From Lineus longissimus (lineage: Eukaryota > Nemertea > Pilidiophora > Heteronemertea > Lineidae), in NCBI RefSeq assembly GCF_910592395.1, contig NC_088317.1:1922001-1986000 (forward strand): 64,000 nt of DNA. The letters are read 5' to 3'. A model generated the notes under the pieces. That model was not told the DNA's origin. It saw nothing but the letters and a program-made list of their open reading frames with translations, and did no database searches. The translations under genes and the position numbers were made by a program. Of this stretch, positions 12,001-25,069 are shown one piece after another; the stretch's first letter is position 1, and every line of letters begins with the position of its first letter.

Positions 12001-15000
12001 ACTGATAATGAATTTAGCGCCGACATGTCAAACCATTCTCTGGAGTGCTCGAACACCTAAATAAGTGTGTACTTCAGCTTGAAAAGTTCAGGTGAAGGGG
12101 TTTTCTTCGTGAGAATATTCATAATGGTATAAGGTGGTGGTATAAGAGGGCCGGCGAATCTAGGAACTGGAAGAAGAGGGAGCGTGCTCTGCATTTCTTA
12201 TCAACATTCCTGGACAGGTGTGTTCCAAAATTTCATTAGTGGTAAATTAAAAACGTTTACATCAATCAGGAGCCGTGCGTCTGGTGCACCCGCTTGGATC
12301 CGCGCCTGATAAACGTACATGAATGAATAATATCGAGAACATTTTTCAAAAAAACTCGAAAAATTAGATTCGCCGGGGTTCGAACTCGTGACCATCCATT
12401 CCACAGTACAACCGTCTAACCGCCGAGGCCATCAAGGCTTTAATGGTAGAACGGGATTTTCGTTGGTCAATTCGTCGGCATATTGAAGAAGCGCCATGAT
12501 TGTGACGAGGTTACGCTGGCGGAAGGGTAATTGGGTGCAAATAGTTCCAAGCTAACCGTATAATTCGATAATGCGACAGTTATTTCTTGATATATCGCAT
12601 TTATATAGCTCGGTGATATTATAGATAATGTTCGTAGTTGATTTTAATGTTTGAATGGCTTTCTCAAAAAAGTTTTTAGAAGCGAGGTCAACAGGGTCAA
12701 AAGAAATAGTCTTTGGCGCCAATGAATTCAGCAATGGCGAATTTGAATTAAGATTCGATTCTTTTGGAGTCGGAGGTGCGCAAGCACACGGCAATCGTAC
12801 TTATATAGCTCCGTGCACGTAATTTGAAGGGACAGTTTGGGTGTGGGATTTAGGTGACCAGGAAGATGATATGTAATTTGAATCTATCCGCCTGCAGCTC
12901 ATCACTGTAGTTACAAACTAAATGCTCATCACTGATAATGAATTTAGCGCCGACATGTCAAACCATCATTCTCTTGAGTGCCAGAACACCTAAATCAGTG
13001 TGTACTTCAGCTTGAAAAGTTCAGGTGAAGGGGTTTTCTTCGTGATAATATTCATAATGGTATAAGGTGGTGGTATGAGAGGGCCGGCGAATCTAGGAAC
13101 TGGAAGAAGAGGGAGCGTGCTCTGCATTTCTTATCAACATTCCTGGACAGGTGTGTTCCAAAATTTCATAAGTGGTAAATTAAAAACGTTTCCATCAATT
13201 AGGAGCCGTGCGTCTGGTGCACCCGCTTGGATCCGCGCCTCATAAACGTACATGAATGAATAATATCGAGAACATTTTTCAAAAAAACTCGAAAAATTAT
13301 ATTAGCCGGGGTTCGAACTCGTGACCATCCATTCCACAGTACAACCGTCTAACCGCCGAGGCCATCACGGCTTAAATGGTCGAATGGGATTTTCGTTGGT
13401 CAACTCGTCGGCATATTGAAGAAGCGCCATGATTGTGACGAGGTTACGCTGGCGGAAGGGTAATTGGGTGCAAATAGTTCCAAGCTAACCGTATAATTCG
13501 ATAATGCGACAGTTATTTCTTGATATATCGCATTTATATAGCTCGGTGATATTATAGATAATGTTCGTAGTTGATTTTAATCTTTGAATGGCTTTCTCAA
13601 AAAAGTTTTTAGAAGCGAGGTCAACAGGGTCAAAAGAAATAGTCTTTGGCGCCAATGATATCAGCAATGGCGAATTTGAATTAAGATTCGATTCTTTTGG
13701 AGTCGGAGGTGCGCAAGCACACGGCAATCGTACTTATATAGCTCCGTGCACGTAATTTGAAGGGACAGTTTGGGTGTGGGATTTAGGTGACCAGGAAGAT
13801 GATATGTAATTTGAATCTATCCGCCTGCAGCTCATCACTGTAGTTACAAACTAAATGCTCATCACTGATAATGAATTTAGCGCCGACATGTCAAACCATT
13901 CTCTGGAGTGCTCGAACACCTAAATCAGTGTGTACTTCAGCTTGAAAAGTTCAGGTGAAGGGGTTTTCTTCGTGATAATATTCATAATGGTATAAGGTGG
14001 TGGTATAAGAGGGCCGGCGAATCTAGGAACTGGAAGAAGAGGGAGCGTGCTCTGCATTTCTTATCAACATTCCTGGACAGGTGTGTTCCAAAATTTCATT
14101 AGTGGTAAATTAAAAACGTTTACATCAATTAGGAGCCGTGCGTCTGGTGCACCCGCTTGGATCCGCGCCTCATAAACGTACATGAATGAATAATATCGAG
14201 AACATTTTTCAAAAAAACTCGAAAAATTATATTAGCCGGGGTTCGAACTCGTGACCATCCATTCCATATATAGTACAACCGTCTAACCGCCGAGGCCATC
14301 AAGGCTTTAATGGTAGAACGGGATTTTCGTTGGTCAACTCGTCGGCATATTGAAGAAGCGCCATGATTGTGACGAGGTTACGCTGGCGGAAGGGTAATTG
14401 GGTGCAAATAGTTCCAAGCTAACCGTATAATTCGATAATGCGACAGTTATTTCTTGATATATCGCATTTATATAGCTCGGTGATATTATAGATAATGTTC
14501 GTAGTTGATTTTAATGTTTGAATGGCTTTCTCAAAAAAGTTTTTAGAAGCGAGGTCAACAGGGTCAAAAGAAATAGTCTTTGGCGCCAATGAATTCAGCA
14601 ATGGCGAATTTGAATTAAGATTCGATTCTTTTGGAGTCGGAAGTGCGCAAGCACACGGCAATCGTATTTATATAGCTCCGTGCACGTAATTTGAAGGGAC
14701 AGTTTGGGTGTGGGATTTAGGTGACCAGGAAGATGATATGTAATTTGAATCTATCCGCCTGCAGCTCATCACTGTAGTTACAAACTAAATGCTCATCACT
14801 GATAATGAATTTAGCGCCGACATGTCAAACCATTCTCTGGAGTGCTCGAACACCTAAATAAGTGTGTACTTCAGCTTGAAAAGTTCAGGTGAAGGGGTTT
14901 TCTTCGTGAGAATATTCATAATGGTATAAGGTGGTGGTATAAGAGGGCCGGCGAATCTAGGTACTGGAAGAAGAGGGAGCGTGCTCTGCATTTCTTATCA

Positions 15001-18000
15001 ACATTCCTGGACAGGTGTGTTCCAAAATTTCATTAGTGGTAAATTAAAAACGTTTACATCAATTAGGAGCCGTGCGTCTGGTGCACCCGCTTGGATCCGC
15101 GCCTCATAAACGTACATGAATGAATAATATCGAGAACATTTTTCAAAAAAACTCGAAAAATTAGATTCGCCGGGGTTCGAACTCGTGACCATCCATTCCA
15201 CAGTACAACCGTCTAACCGCCGAGGCCATCAAGGCTTTAATGGTAGAACGGGATTTTCGTTGGTCAAGTCGTCGGCATATTGAAGAAGCGCCATGATTGT
15301 GACGAGGTTACGCTGGCGGAAGGGTAATTGGGTGCAAATAGTTCCAAGCTAACCGTATAATTCGATAATGCGACAGTTATTTCTTGATATATCGCATTTA
15401 TATAGCTTGGTGATATTATAGATAATGTTCGTAGTTGATTTTAATGTTTGAATGGCTTTCTCAAAAAAGTTTTTAGAAGCGAGGTCAACAGGGTCAAAAG
15501 AAATAGTCTTTGGCGCCAATGAATTCAGCAATGGCGAATTTGAATTAAGATTCGATTCTTTTGGAGTCGGAAGTGCGCAAGCACACGGCAATCGTATTTA
15601 TATAGCTCCGTGCACGTAATTTGAAGGGACAGTTTGGGTGTGGGATTTAGGTGACCAGGAAGATGATATGTAATTTGAATCTATCCGCCTGCAGCTCATC
15701 ACTGTAGTTACAAACTAAATGCTCATCACTGATAATGAATTTAGCGCCGACATGTCAAACCATTCTTTGGAGTGCTCGAACACCTAAATCAGTGTGTACT
15801 TCAGCTTGAAAAGTTCAGGTGAAGGAGTTTTCTTCGTGATAATATTCATAATGGTATAAGGTGGTGGTATAAGAGGGCCGGCGAATCTAGGAACTGGAAG
15901 AAGAGGGAGCGTGCTCTGCATTTCTTATCAACATTCCTGGACAGGTGTGTTCCAAAATTTCATTAGTGGTAAATTAAAAACGTTTACATCAATTAGGAGC
16001 CGTGCGTCTGGTGCACCCGCTTGGATCCGCGCCTGATAAACGTACATGAATGAATAATATCGAGAACATTTTTCAAAAAAACTCGAAAAATTAGATTCCC
16101 GGGGTTCGAACTCGTGACCATCCATTCCACAGTACAACCGTCTAACCGCCGAGGCCATCAAGGCTTTAATGGTAGAATGGGATTTTCGTTGGTCAACTCG
16201 TCGGCATATTGAAGAAGCGCCATGATTGTGACGAGGTTACGCTGGCGGAAGGGTAATTGGGTGCAAATAGTTCCAAGCTAACCGTATAATTCGATAATGC
16301 GACAGTTATTTCTTGATATATCGCATTTATATAGCTCGGTGATATTATAGATAATGTTCGTAGTTGATTTTAATCTTTGAATGGCTTTCTCAAAAAAGTT
16401 TTTAGAAGCGAGGTCAACAGGGTCAAAAGAAATAGTCTTTGGCGCCAATGATATCAGCAATGGCGAATTTGAATTAAGATTCGATTCTTTTGGAGTCGGA
16501 GGTGCGCAAGCACACGGCAATCGTACTTATATAGCTCCGTGCACGTAATTTGAAGGGACAGTTTGGGTGTGGGATTTAGGTGACCAGGAAGATGATACGT
16601 AATTTGAATCTATCCGCCTGCAGCTCATCACTGTAGTTACAAACTAAATGCTCATCACTGATAATGAATTTAGCGCCGACATGTCAAACCATTCTCTGGA
16701 GTGCTCGAACACCTAAATCAGTGTGTACTTCAGCTTGAAAAGTTCAGGTGAAGGGGTTTTCTTCGTGATAATATTCATAATGGTATAAGGTGGTGGTATA
16801 AGAGGGCCGGCGAATCTAGGAACTGGAAGAAGAGGGAGCGTGCTCTGCATTTCTTATCAACATTCCTGGACAGGTGTGTTCCAAAATTTCATTAGTGGTA
16901 AATTAAAAACGTTTACATCAATCAGGAGCCGTGCGTCTGGTGCACCCGCTTGGATCCGCGCCTGATAAACGTACATGAATGAATAATATCGAGAACATTT
17001 TTCAAAAAAACTCGAAAAATTAGATTCGCCGGGGTTCGAACTCGTGACCATCCATTCCACAGTACAACCGTCTAACCGCCGAGGCCATCAAGGCTTTAAT
17101 GGTAGACCGGGATTTTCGTTGGTCAACTCGTCGGCATAATGAAGAAGCGCCATGATTGTGACGAGGTTACGCTGGCGGAAGGGTAATTGGGTGCAAATAG
17201 TTCCAAGCTAACCGTATAATTCGATAATGCGACAGTTATTTCTTGATATATCGCATTTATATAGCTCGGTGATATTATAGATAATGTTCGTAGTTGATTT
17301 TAATGTTTGAATGGCTTTCTCAAAAAAGTTTTTAGAAGCGAGGTCAACAGGGTCAAAAGAAATAGTCTTTGGCGCCAATGAATTCAGCAATGGCGAATTT
17401 GAATTAAGATTCGATTCTTTTGGAGTCGGAAGTGCGCAAGCACACGGCAATCGTATTTATATAGCTCCGTGCACGTAATTTGAAGGGACAGTTTGGGTGT
17501 GGGATTTAGGTGACCAGGAAGATGATATGTAATTTGAATCTATCCGCCTGCAGCTCATCACTGTAGTTACAAACTAAATGCTCATCACTGATAATGAATT
17601 TAGCGCCGACATGTCAAACCATTCTCTGGAGTGCTCGAACACCTAAATAAGTGTGTACTTCAGCTTGAAAAGTTCAGGTGAAGGGGTTTTCTTCGTGAGA
17701 ATATTCATAATGGTATAAGGTGGTGGTATAAGAGGGCCGGCGAATCTAGGAACTGGAAGAAGAGGGAGCGTGCTCTGCATTTCTTATCAACATTCCTGGA
17801 CAGGTGTGTTCCAAAATTTCATTAGTGGTAAATTAAAAACGTTTACATCAATTAGGAGCCGTGCGTCTGGTGCACCCGCTTGGATCCGCGCCTGATAAAC
17901 GTACATGAATGAATAATATCGAGAACATTTTTCAAAAAAACTCGAAAAATTAGATTCGCCGGGGTTCGAACTCGTGACCATCCATTCCACAGTACAACCG

Positions 18001-21000
18001 TCTAACCGCCGAGGCCATCAAGGCTTTAATGGTAGAATGGGATTTTCGTTGGTCAATTCGTCGGCATATTGAAGAAGCGCCATGATTGTGACGAGGTTAC
18101 GCTGGCGGAAGGGTAATTGGGTGCAAATAGTTCCAAGCTAACCGTATAATTCGATAATGCGACAGTTATTTCTTGATATATCGCATTTATATAGCTCGGT
18201 GATATTATAGATAATGTTCGTAGTTGATTTTAATGTTTGAATGGCTTTCTCAAAAAAGTTTTTAAGAAGCGAGGTCAACAGGGTCAAAAGAAATAGTCTT
18301 TGGCGCCAATGATATCAGCAATGGCGAATTTGAATTAAGATTCGATTCTTTTGGAGTCGGAAGTGCGCAAGCACACGGCAATCGTATTTATATAGCTCCG
18401 TGCACGTAATTTGAAGGGACAGTTTGGGTGTTGGATTTAGGTGACCAGGAAGATGATATGTAATTTGAATCTATCCGCCTGCAGCTCATCACTGTAGTTA
18501 CAAACTAAATGCTCATCACTGATAATGAATTTAGCGCCGACATGTCAAACCATTCTCTGGAGTGCTCGAACACCTAAATCAGTGTGTACTTCAGCTTGAA
18601 AAGTTCAGGTGAAGGGGTTTTCTTCGTGATAATATTCATAATGGTATAAGGTGGTGGTATAAGAGGGCCGGCGAATCTAGGAACTGGAAGAAGAGGGAGC
18701 GTGCTCTGCATTTCTTATCAACATTCCTGGACAGGTGTGTTCCAAAATTTCATTAGTGGTAAATTAAAAACGTTTACATCAATTAGGAGCCGTGCGTCTG
18801 GTGCACCCGCTTGGATCCGCGCCTGATAAACGTACATGAATGAATAATATCGAGAACATTTTTCAAAAAAACTCGAAAAATTATATTCGCCCGGGTTCGA
18901 ACTCGTGACCATCCATTCCACAGTACAACCGTCTAACCGCCGAGGCCATCAAGGCTTTAATGGTAGAATGGGATTTTCGTTGGTCAATTCGTCGGCATAT
19001 TGAAGAAGCGCCATGATTGTGACGAGGTTACGCTGGCGGAAGGGTAATTGGGTGCAAATAGTTCCAAGCTAACCGTATAATTCGATAATGCGACAGTTAT
19101 TTCTTGATATATCGCATTTATATAGCTCGGTGATATTATAGATAATGTTCGTAGTTGATTTTAATGTTTGAATGGCTTTCTCAAAAAAGTTTTTAGAAGC
19201 GAGGTCAACAGGGTCAAAAGAAATAGTCTTTGGCGCCAATGAATTCAGCAATGGCGAATTTGAATTAAGATTCGATTCTTTTGGAGTCGGAAGTGCGCAA
19301 CCACACGGCAATCGTACTTATATAGCTCCGTGCACGTAATTTGAAGGGACAGTTTGGGTGTGGGATTTAGGTGACCAGGAAGATGATATGTAATTTGAAT
19401 CTATCCGCCTGCAGCTCATCACTGTAGTTACAAACTAAATGCTCATCACTGATAATGAATTTAGCGCCGACATGTCAAACCATTCTCTGGAGTGCTCGAA
19501 CACCTAAATCAGTGTGTACTTCAGCTTGAAAAGTTCGGGTGAAGGGGTTTTCTTCGTGATAATATTCATAATGGTATAAGGTGGTGGTATAAGAGGGCCG
19601 GCGAATCTAGGAACTGGAAGAAGAGGGAGCGTGCTCTGCATTTCTTATCAACATTCCTGGACAGGTGTGTTCCAAAATTTCATTAGTGGTAAATTAAAAA
19701 CGTTTACATCAATCAGGAGCCGTGCGTCTGGTGCACCCGCTTGGATCCGCGCCTGATAAACGTACATGAATGAATAATATCGAGAACATTTTTCAAAAAA
19801 ACTCGAAAAATTAGATTCGCCGGGGTTCGAACTCGTGACCATCCATTCCACAGTACAACCGTCTAACCGCCGAGGCCATCAAGGCTTTAATGGTAGACCG
19901 GGATTTTCGTTGGTCAACTCGTCGGCATATTGAAGAAGCGCCATGATTGTGACGAGGTTACGCTGGCGGAAGGGTAATTGGGTGCAAATAGTTCCAAGCT
20001 AACCGTATAATTCGATAATGCGACAGTTATTTCTTGATATATCGCATTTATATAGCTCGGTGATATTATAGATAATGTTCGTAGTTGATTTTAATGTTTG
20101 AATGGCTTTCTCAAAAAAGTTTTTAGAAGCGAGGTCAACAGGGTCAAAAGAAATAGTCTTTGGCGCCAATGAATTCAGCAATGGCGAATTTGAATTAAGA
20201 TTCGATTCTTTTGGAGTCGGAAGTGCGCAAGCACACGGCAATCGTATTTATATAGCTCCGTGCACGTAATTTGAAGGGACAGTTTGGGTGTGGGATTTAG
20301 GTGACCAGGAAGATGATATGTAATTTGAATCTATCCGCCTGCAGCTCATCACTGTAGTTACAAACTAAATGCTCATCACTGATAATGAATTTAGCGCCGA
20401 CATGTCAAACCATTCTCTGGAGTGCTCGAACACCTAAATAAGTGTGTACTTCAGCTTGAAAAGTTCAGGTGAAGGGGTTTTCTTCGTGAGAATATTCATA
20501 ATGGTATAAGGTGGTGGTATAAGAGGGCCGGCGAATCTAGGAACTGGAAGAAGAGGGAGCGTGCTCTGCATTTCTTATCAACATTCCTGGACAGGTGTGT
20601 TCCAAAATTTCATTAGTGGTAAATTAAAAACGTTTACATCAATTAGGAGCCGTGCGTCTGGTGCACCCGCTTGGATCCGCGCCTGATAAACGTACATGAA
20701 TGAATAATATCGAGAACATTTTTCAAAAAAACTCGAAAAATTAGATTCGCCGGGGTTCGAACTCGTGACCATCCATTCCACAGTACAACCGTCTAACCGC
20801 CGAGGCCATCAAGGCTTTAATGGTAGAATGGGATTTTCGTTGGTCAATTCGTCGGCATATTGAAGAAGCGCCATGATTGTGACGAGGTTACGCTGGCGGA
20901 AGGGTAATTGGGTGCAAATAGTTCCAAGCTAACCGTATAATTCGATAATGCGACAGTTATTTCTTGATATATCGCATTTATATAGCTCGGTGATATTATA

Positions 21001-24000
21001 GATAATGTTCGTAGTTGATTTTAATGTTTGAATGGCTTTCTCAAAAAAGTTTTTAAGAAGCGAGGTCAACAGGGTCAAAAGAAATAGTCTTTGGCGCCAA
21101 TGATATCAGCAATGGCGAATTTGAATTAAGATTCGATTCTTTTGGAGTCGGAAGTGCGCAAGCACACGGCAATCGTATTTATATAGCTCCGTGCACGTAA
21201 TTTGAAGGGACAGTTTGGGTGTTGGATTTAGGTGACCAGGAAGATGATATGTAATTTGAATCTATCCGCCTGCAGCTCATCACTGTAGTTACAAACTAAA
21301 TGCTCATCACTGATAATGAATTTAGCGCCGACATGTCAAACCATTCTCTGGAGTGCTCGAACACCTAAATCAGTGTGTACTTCAGCTTGAAAAGTTCAGG
21401 TGAAGGGGTTTTCTTCGTGATAATATTCATAATGGTATAAGGTGGTGGTATAAGAGGGCCGGCGAATCTAGGAACTGGAAGAAGAGGGAGCGTGCTCTGC
21501 ATTTCTTATCAACATTCCTGGACAGGTGTGTTCCAAAATTTCATTAGTGGTAAATTAAAAACGTTTACATCAATTAGGAGCCGTGCGTCTGGTGCACCCG
21601 CTTGGATCCGCGCCTGATAAACGTACATGAATGAATAATATCGAGAACATTTTTCAAAAAAACTCGAAAAATTATATTCGCCGGGGTTCGAACTCGTGAC
21701 CATCCATTCCACAGTACAACCGTCTAACCGCCGAGGCCATCAAGGCTTTAATGGTAGAATGGGATTTTCGTTGGTCAATTCGTCGGCATATTGAAGAAGC
21801 GCCATGATTGTGACGAGGTTACGCTGGCGGAAGGGTAATTGGGTGCAAATAGTTCCAAGCTAACCGTATAATTCGATAATGCGACAGTTATTTCTTGATA
21901 TATCGCATTTATATAGCTCGGTGATATTATAGATAATGTTCGTAGTTGATTTTAATGTTTAAATGGCTTTCTCAAAAAAGTTTTTAGAAGCGAGGTCAAC
22001 AGGGTCAAAAGAAATAGTCTTTGGCGCCAATGAATTCAGCAATGGCGAATTTGAATTAAGATTCGATTCTTTTGGAGTCGGAAGTGCGCAACCACACGGC
22101 AATCGTATTTATATAGCTCCGTGCACGTAATTTGAAGGGACAGTTTGGGTGTGGGATTTAGGTGACCAGGAAGATGATATGTAATTTGAATCTATCCGCC
22201 TGCAGCTCATCACTGTAGTTACAAACTAAATGCTCATCACTGATAATGAATTTAGCGCCGACATGTCAAACCATTCTCTGGAGTGCTCGAACACCTAAAT
22301 CAGTGTGTACTTCAGCTTGAAAAGTTCGGGTGAAGGGGTTTTCTTCGTGATAATATTCATAATGGTATAAGGTGGTGGTATAAGAGGGCCGGCGAATCTA
22401 GGAACTGGAAGAAGAGGGAGCGTGCTCTGCATTTCTTATCAACATTCCTGGACAGGTGTGTTCCAAAATTTCATTAGTGGTAAATTAAAAACGTTTACAT
22501 CAATTAGGAGCCGTGCGTCTGGTGCACCCGCTTGGATCCGCGCCTGATAAACGTACATGAATGAATAATATCGAGAACATTTTTCAAAAAAACTCGAAAA
22601 ATTATATTCGCCGGGGTTCGAACTCGTGACCATCCATTCCACAGTACAACCGTCTAACCGCCGAGGCCATCAAGGCTTTAATGGTAGAATGGGATTTTCG
22701 TTGGTCAACTCGTCGGCATATTGAAGAAGCGCCATGATTGTGACGAGGTTACGCTGGCGGAAGGGTAATTGGGTGCAAATAGTTCCAAGCTAACCGTATA
22801 ATTCGATAATGCGACAGTTATTTCTTTATATATCGCATTTATATAGCTCGGTGATATTATAGATAATGTTCGTAGTTGATTTTAATGTTTGAATGGCTTT
22901 CTCAAAAAAGTTTTTAGAAGCGAGGTCAACAGGGTCAAAAGAAATAGTCTTTGGCGCCAATGAATTCAGCAATGGCGAATTTGAATTAAGATTCGATTCT
23001 TTTGGAGTCGGAAGTGCGCAACCACACGGCAATCGTATTTATATAGCTCCGTGCACGTAATTTGAAGGGACAGTTTGGGTGTGGGATTTAGGTGACCAGG
23101 AAGATGATATGTAATTTGAATCTATCCGCCTGCAGCTCATCACTGTAGTTACAAACTAAATGCTCATCACTGATAATGAATTTAGCGCCGACATGTCAAA
23201 CCATCATTCTCTTGAGTGCTCGAACACCTAAATCAGTGTGTACTTCAGCTTGAAAAGTTCAGGTGAAGGGGTTTTCTTCGTGATAATATTCATAATGGTA
23301 TAAGGTGGTGGTATAAGAGGGCCGGCGAATCTAGGAACTGGAAGAAGAGGGAGCGTGCTCTGCATTTCTTATCAACATTCCTGGACAGGTGTGTTCCAAA
23401 ATTTCATTAGTGGTAAATTAAAAACGTTTACATCAATTAGGAGCCGTGCGTCTGGTGCACCCGCTTGGATCCGCGCCTGATAAACGTACATGAATGAATA
23501 ATATCGAGAACATTTTTCAAAAAAACTCGAAAAATTAGATTCGCCGGGGTTCGAACTCGTGACCATCCATTCCACAGTACAACCGTCTAACCGCCGAGGC
23601 CATCAAGGCTTTAATGGTAGAATGGGATTTTCGTTGGTCAACTCGTCGGCATATTGAAGAAGCGCCATGATTGTGACGAGGTTACGCTGGCGGAAGGGTA
23701 ATTGGGTGCAAATAGTTCCAAGCTAACCGTATAATTCGATAATGCAACAGTTATTTCTTGATATATCGCATTTATATGCTCGGTGATATTATAGATAATG
23801 TTCGTAGTTGATTTTAATGTTTGAATGGCTTTCTCAAAAAAGTTTTTAAGAAGCGAGGTCAACAGGGTCAAAAGAAATAGTCTTTGGCGCCAATGATATC
23901 AGCAATGGCGAATTTGAATTAAGATTCGATTCTTTTGGAGTCGGAAGTGCGCAAGCACACGGCAATCGTATTTATATAGCTCCGTGCACGTAATTTGAAG

Positions 24001-24897
24001 GGACAGTTTGGGTGTTGGATTTAGGTGACCAGGAAGATGATATGTAATTTGAATCTATCCGCCTGCAGCTCATCACTGTAGTTACAAACTAAATGCTCAT
24101 CACTGATAATGAATTTAGCGCCGACATGTCAAACCATTCTCTGGAGTGCTCGAACACCTAAATCAGTGTGTACTTCAGCTTGAAAAGTTCGGGTGAAGGG
24201 GTTTTCTTCGTGATAATATTCATAATGGTATAAGGTGGTGGTATAAGAGGGCCGGCGAATCTAGGAACTGGAAGAAGAGGGAGAGTGCTCTGCATTTCTT
24301 ATCAACATTCCTGGACAGGTGTGTACCAAAATTTCATTAGTGGTAAATCAAAAACGTTTACATCATTAGGAGCCGTGCGTCTGGTGCACCCGCTTGGATC
24401 CGCGCCTGATAAACGTACATGTATGAATAATATCGAGAACATTTTTCAAAAAAACTCGAAAAATTAGATTCGCCGGGGTTCGAACTCGTGACCATCCATT
24501 CCACAGTACAACCGTCTAACCGCCGAGGCCATCAAGGCTTTAATGGCAGAATGGGATTTTCGGTGGTCAAGTCGTCGGCATATTGAAGAAGCGCCATGAT
24601 TGTGACGAGGTTACGCTGGCGGAAGGGTAATTGGGTGCAAATAGTTCCAAGCTAACCGTATAATTCGATAATGCGACAGTTATTTCTTGATATATCGCAT
24701 TTATATAGCTCGGTGATATTATAGATAATGTTCGTAGTTGATTTTAATGTTTGAATGGCTTTCTCAAAAAAGTTTTTAGAAGCGAGGTCAACAGGGTCAA
24801 AAGAAATAGTCTTTGGCGCCAATGATATCAGCAATGGCGAATTTGAATTAAGATTCGATTCTTTTGGAGTCGGAAGTGCGCAAGCACACGGCAATCG
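3015..24897 (-). repeat. Macrosatellite, reverse arm (~24 units of ~930 bp, higher-order organised)
   Basis: About 24 head-to-tail units of 929-934 bp with high mutual identity. Each contains the reverse-oriented tRNA-like head (CCGCCGAGGCCA for the A box, GGGTTCGAACT for the B box), at roughly 930 bp intervals from 3.07 to 24.48 kb. Diagnostic variants recur at whole-unit offsets. A TATAT insertion in the tRNA-like head is at about 4956, 10541 and 14267. GATACGTAA is at about 8211 and 16593. A one-base insertion giving GTTTTTAAGAAGCG is at about 18259, 21050 and 23842. The last unit has lost about 120 bp at 24897. The recurring short open frames have no ATG in frame at their start and are frameshifted in several units, so the array is judged non-coding. 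Confidence 0.93.
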
Positions 24898-25048
24898 GCA
24901 GCTTATCACTGTAGTTACAAACTAAATGCTCATCACTGATAATGAATTTAGCGCTGACTTGTCAAAGCATGTCGAAATGGTACATGGGCCTTGGAGACAG
25001 AAACCAGAGGCTGAGGGGTCCTGGTGTTCCCCCAAGACCGTACATGAG
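24898..25048 (+). repeat. Right inverted flank of the macrosatellite
   Basis: GCAGCTTATCACTG joins directly to a truncated unit (GGCAATCG). The sequence then continues as the inverted counterpart of 895-1020, ending near CCAAGACCGTACATGAG. It leads straight into the minisatellite, unlike the left flank. The open frame starting at 24926 runs on into the minisatellite but has no recognisable domain. Confidence 0.75.
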
Positions 25049-25069
25049 GTGAGCTTCTCAGGTTGTCTC

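Noticed and set aside
5687-23575. Recurring 67- and 77-codon frames (ARIQAGAPDARLLIDVNVFN) in the units
   Set aside because: They start on non-ATG codons, overlap the tRNA-like head and the T-runs, and show no domain; repeat identity alone accounts for them.
3241-24909. Recurring 80-codon open frame (LNSNSPLL..SFDPVDLASKNFF) in almost every satellite unit
   Set aside because: It begins on TTG with an in-frame stop just upstream and has no ATG. Several units carry a one-base insertion that breaks it without other change. Its preservation is explained by homogenisation of the array.
895-25048. Reading the macrosatellite as a giant transposon with terminal inverted repeats
   Set aside because: The inverted flanks are explained by fold-back of one flank. 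There is no target-site duplication at the outer edges and no transposase or replicase.
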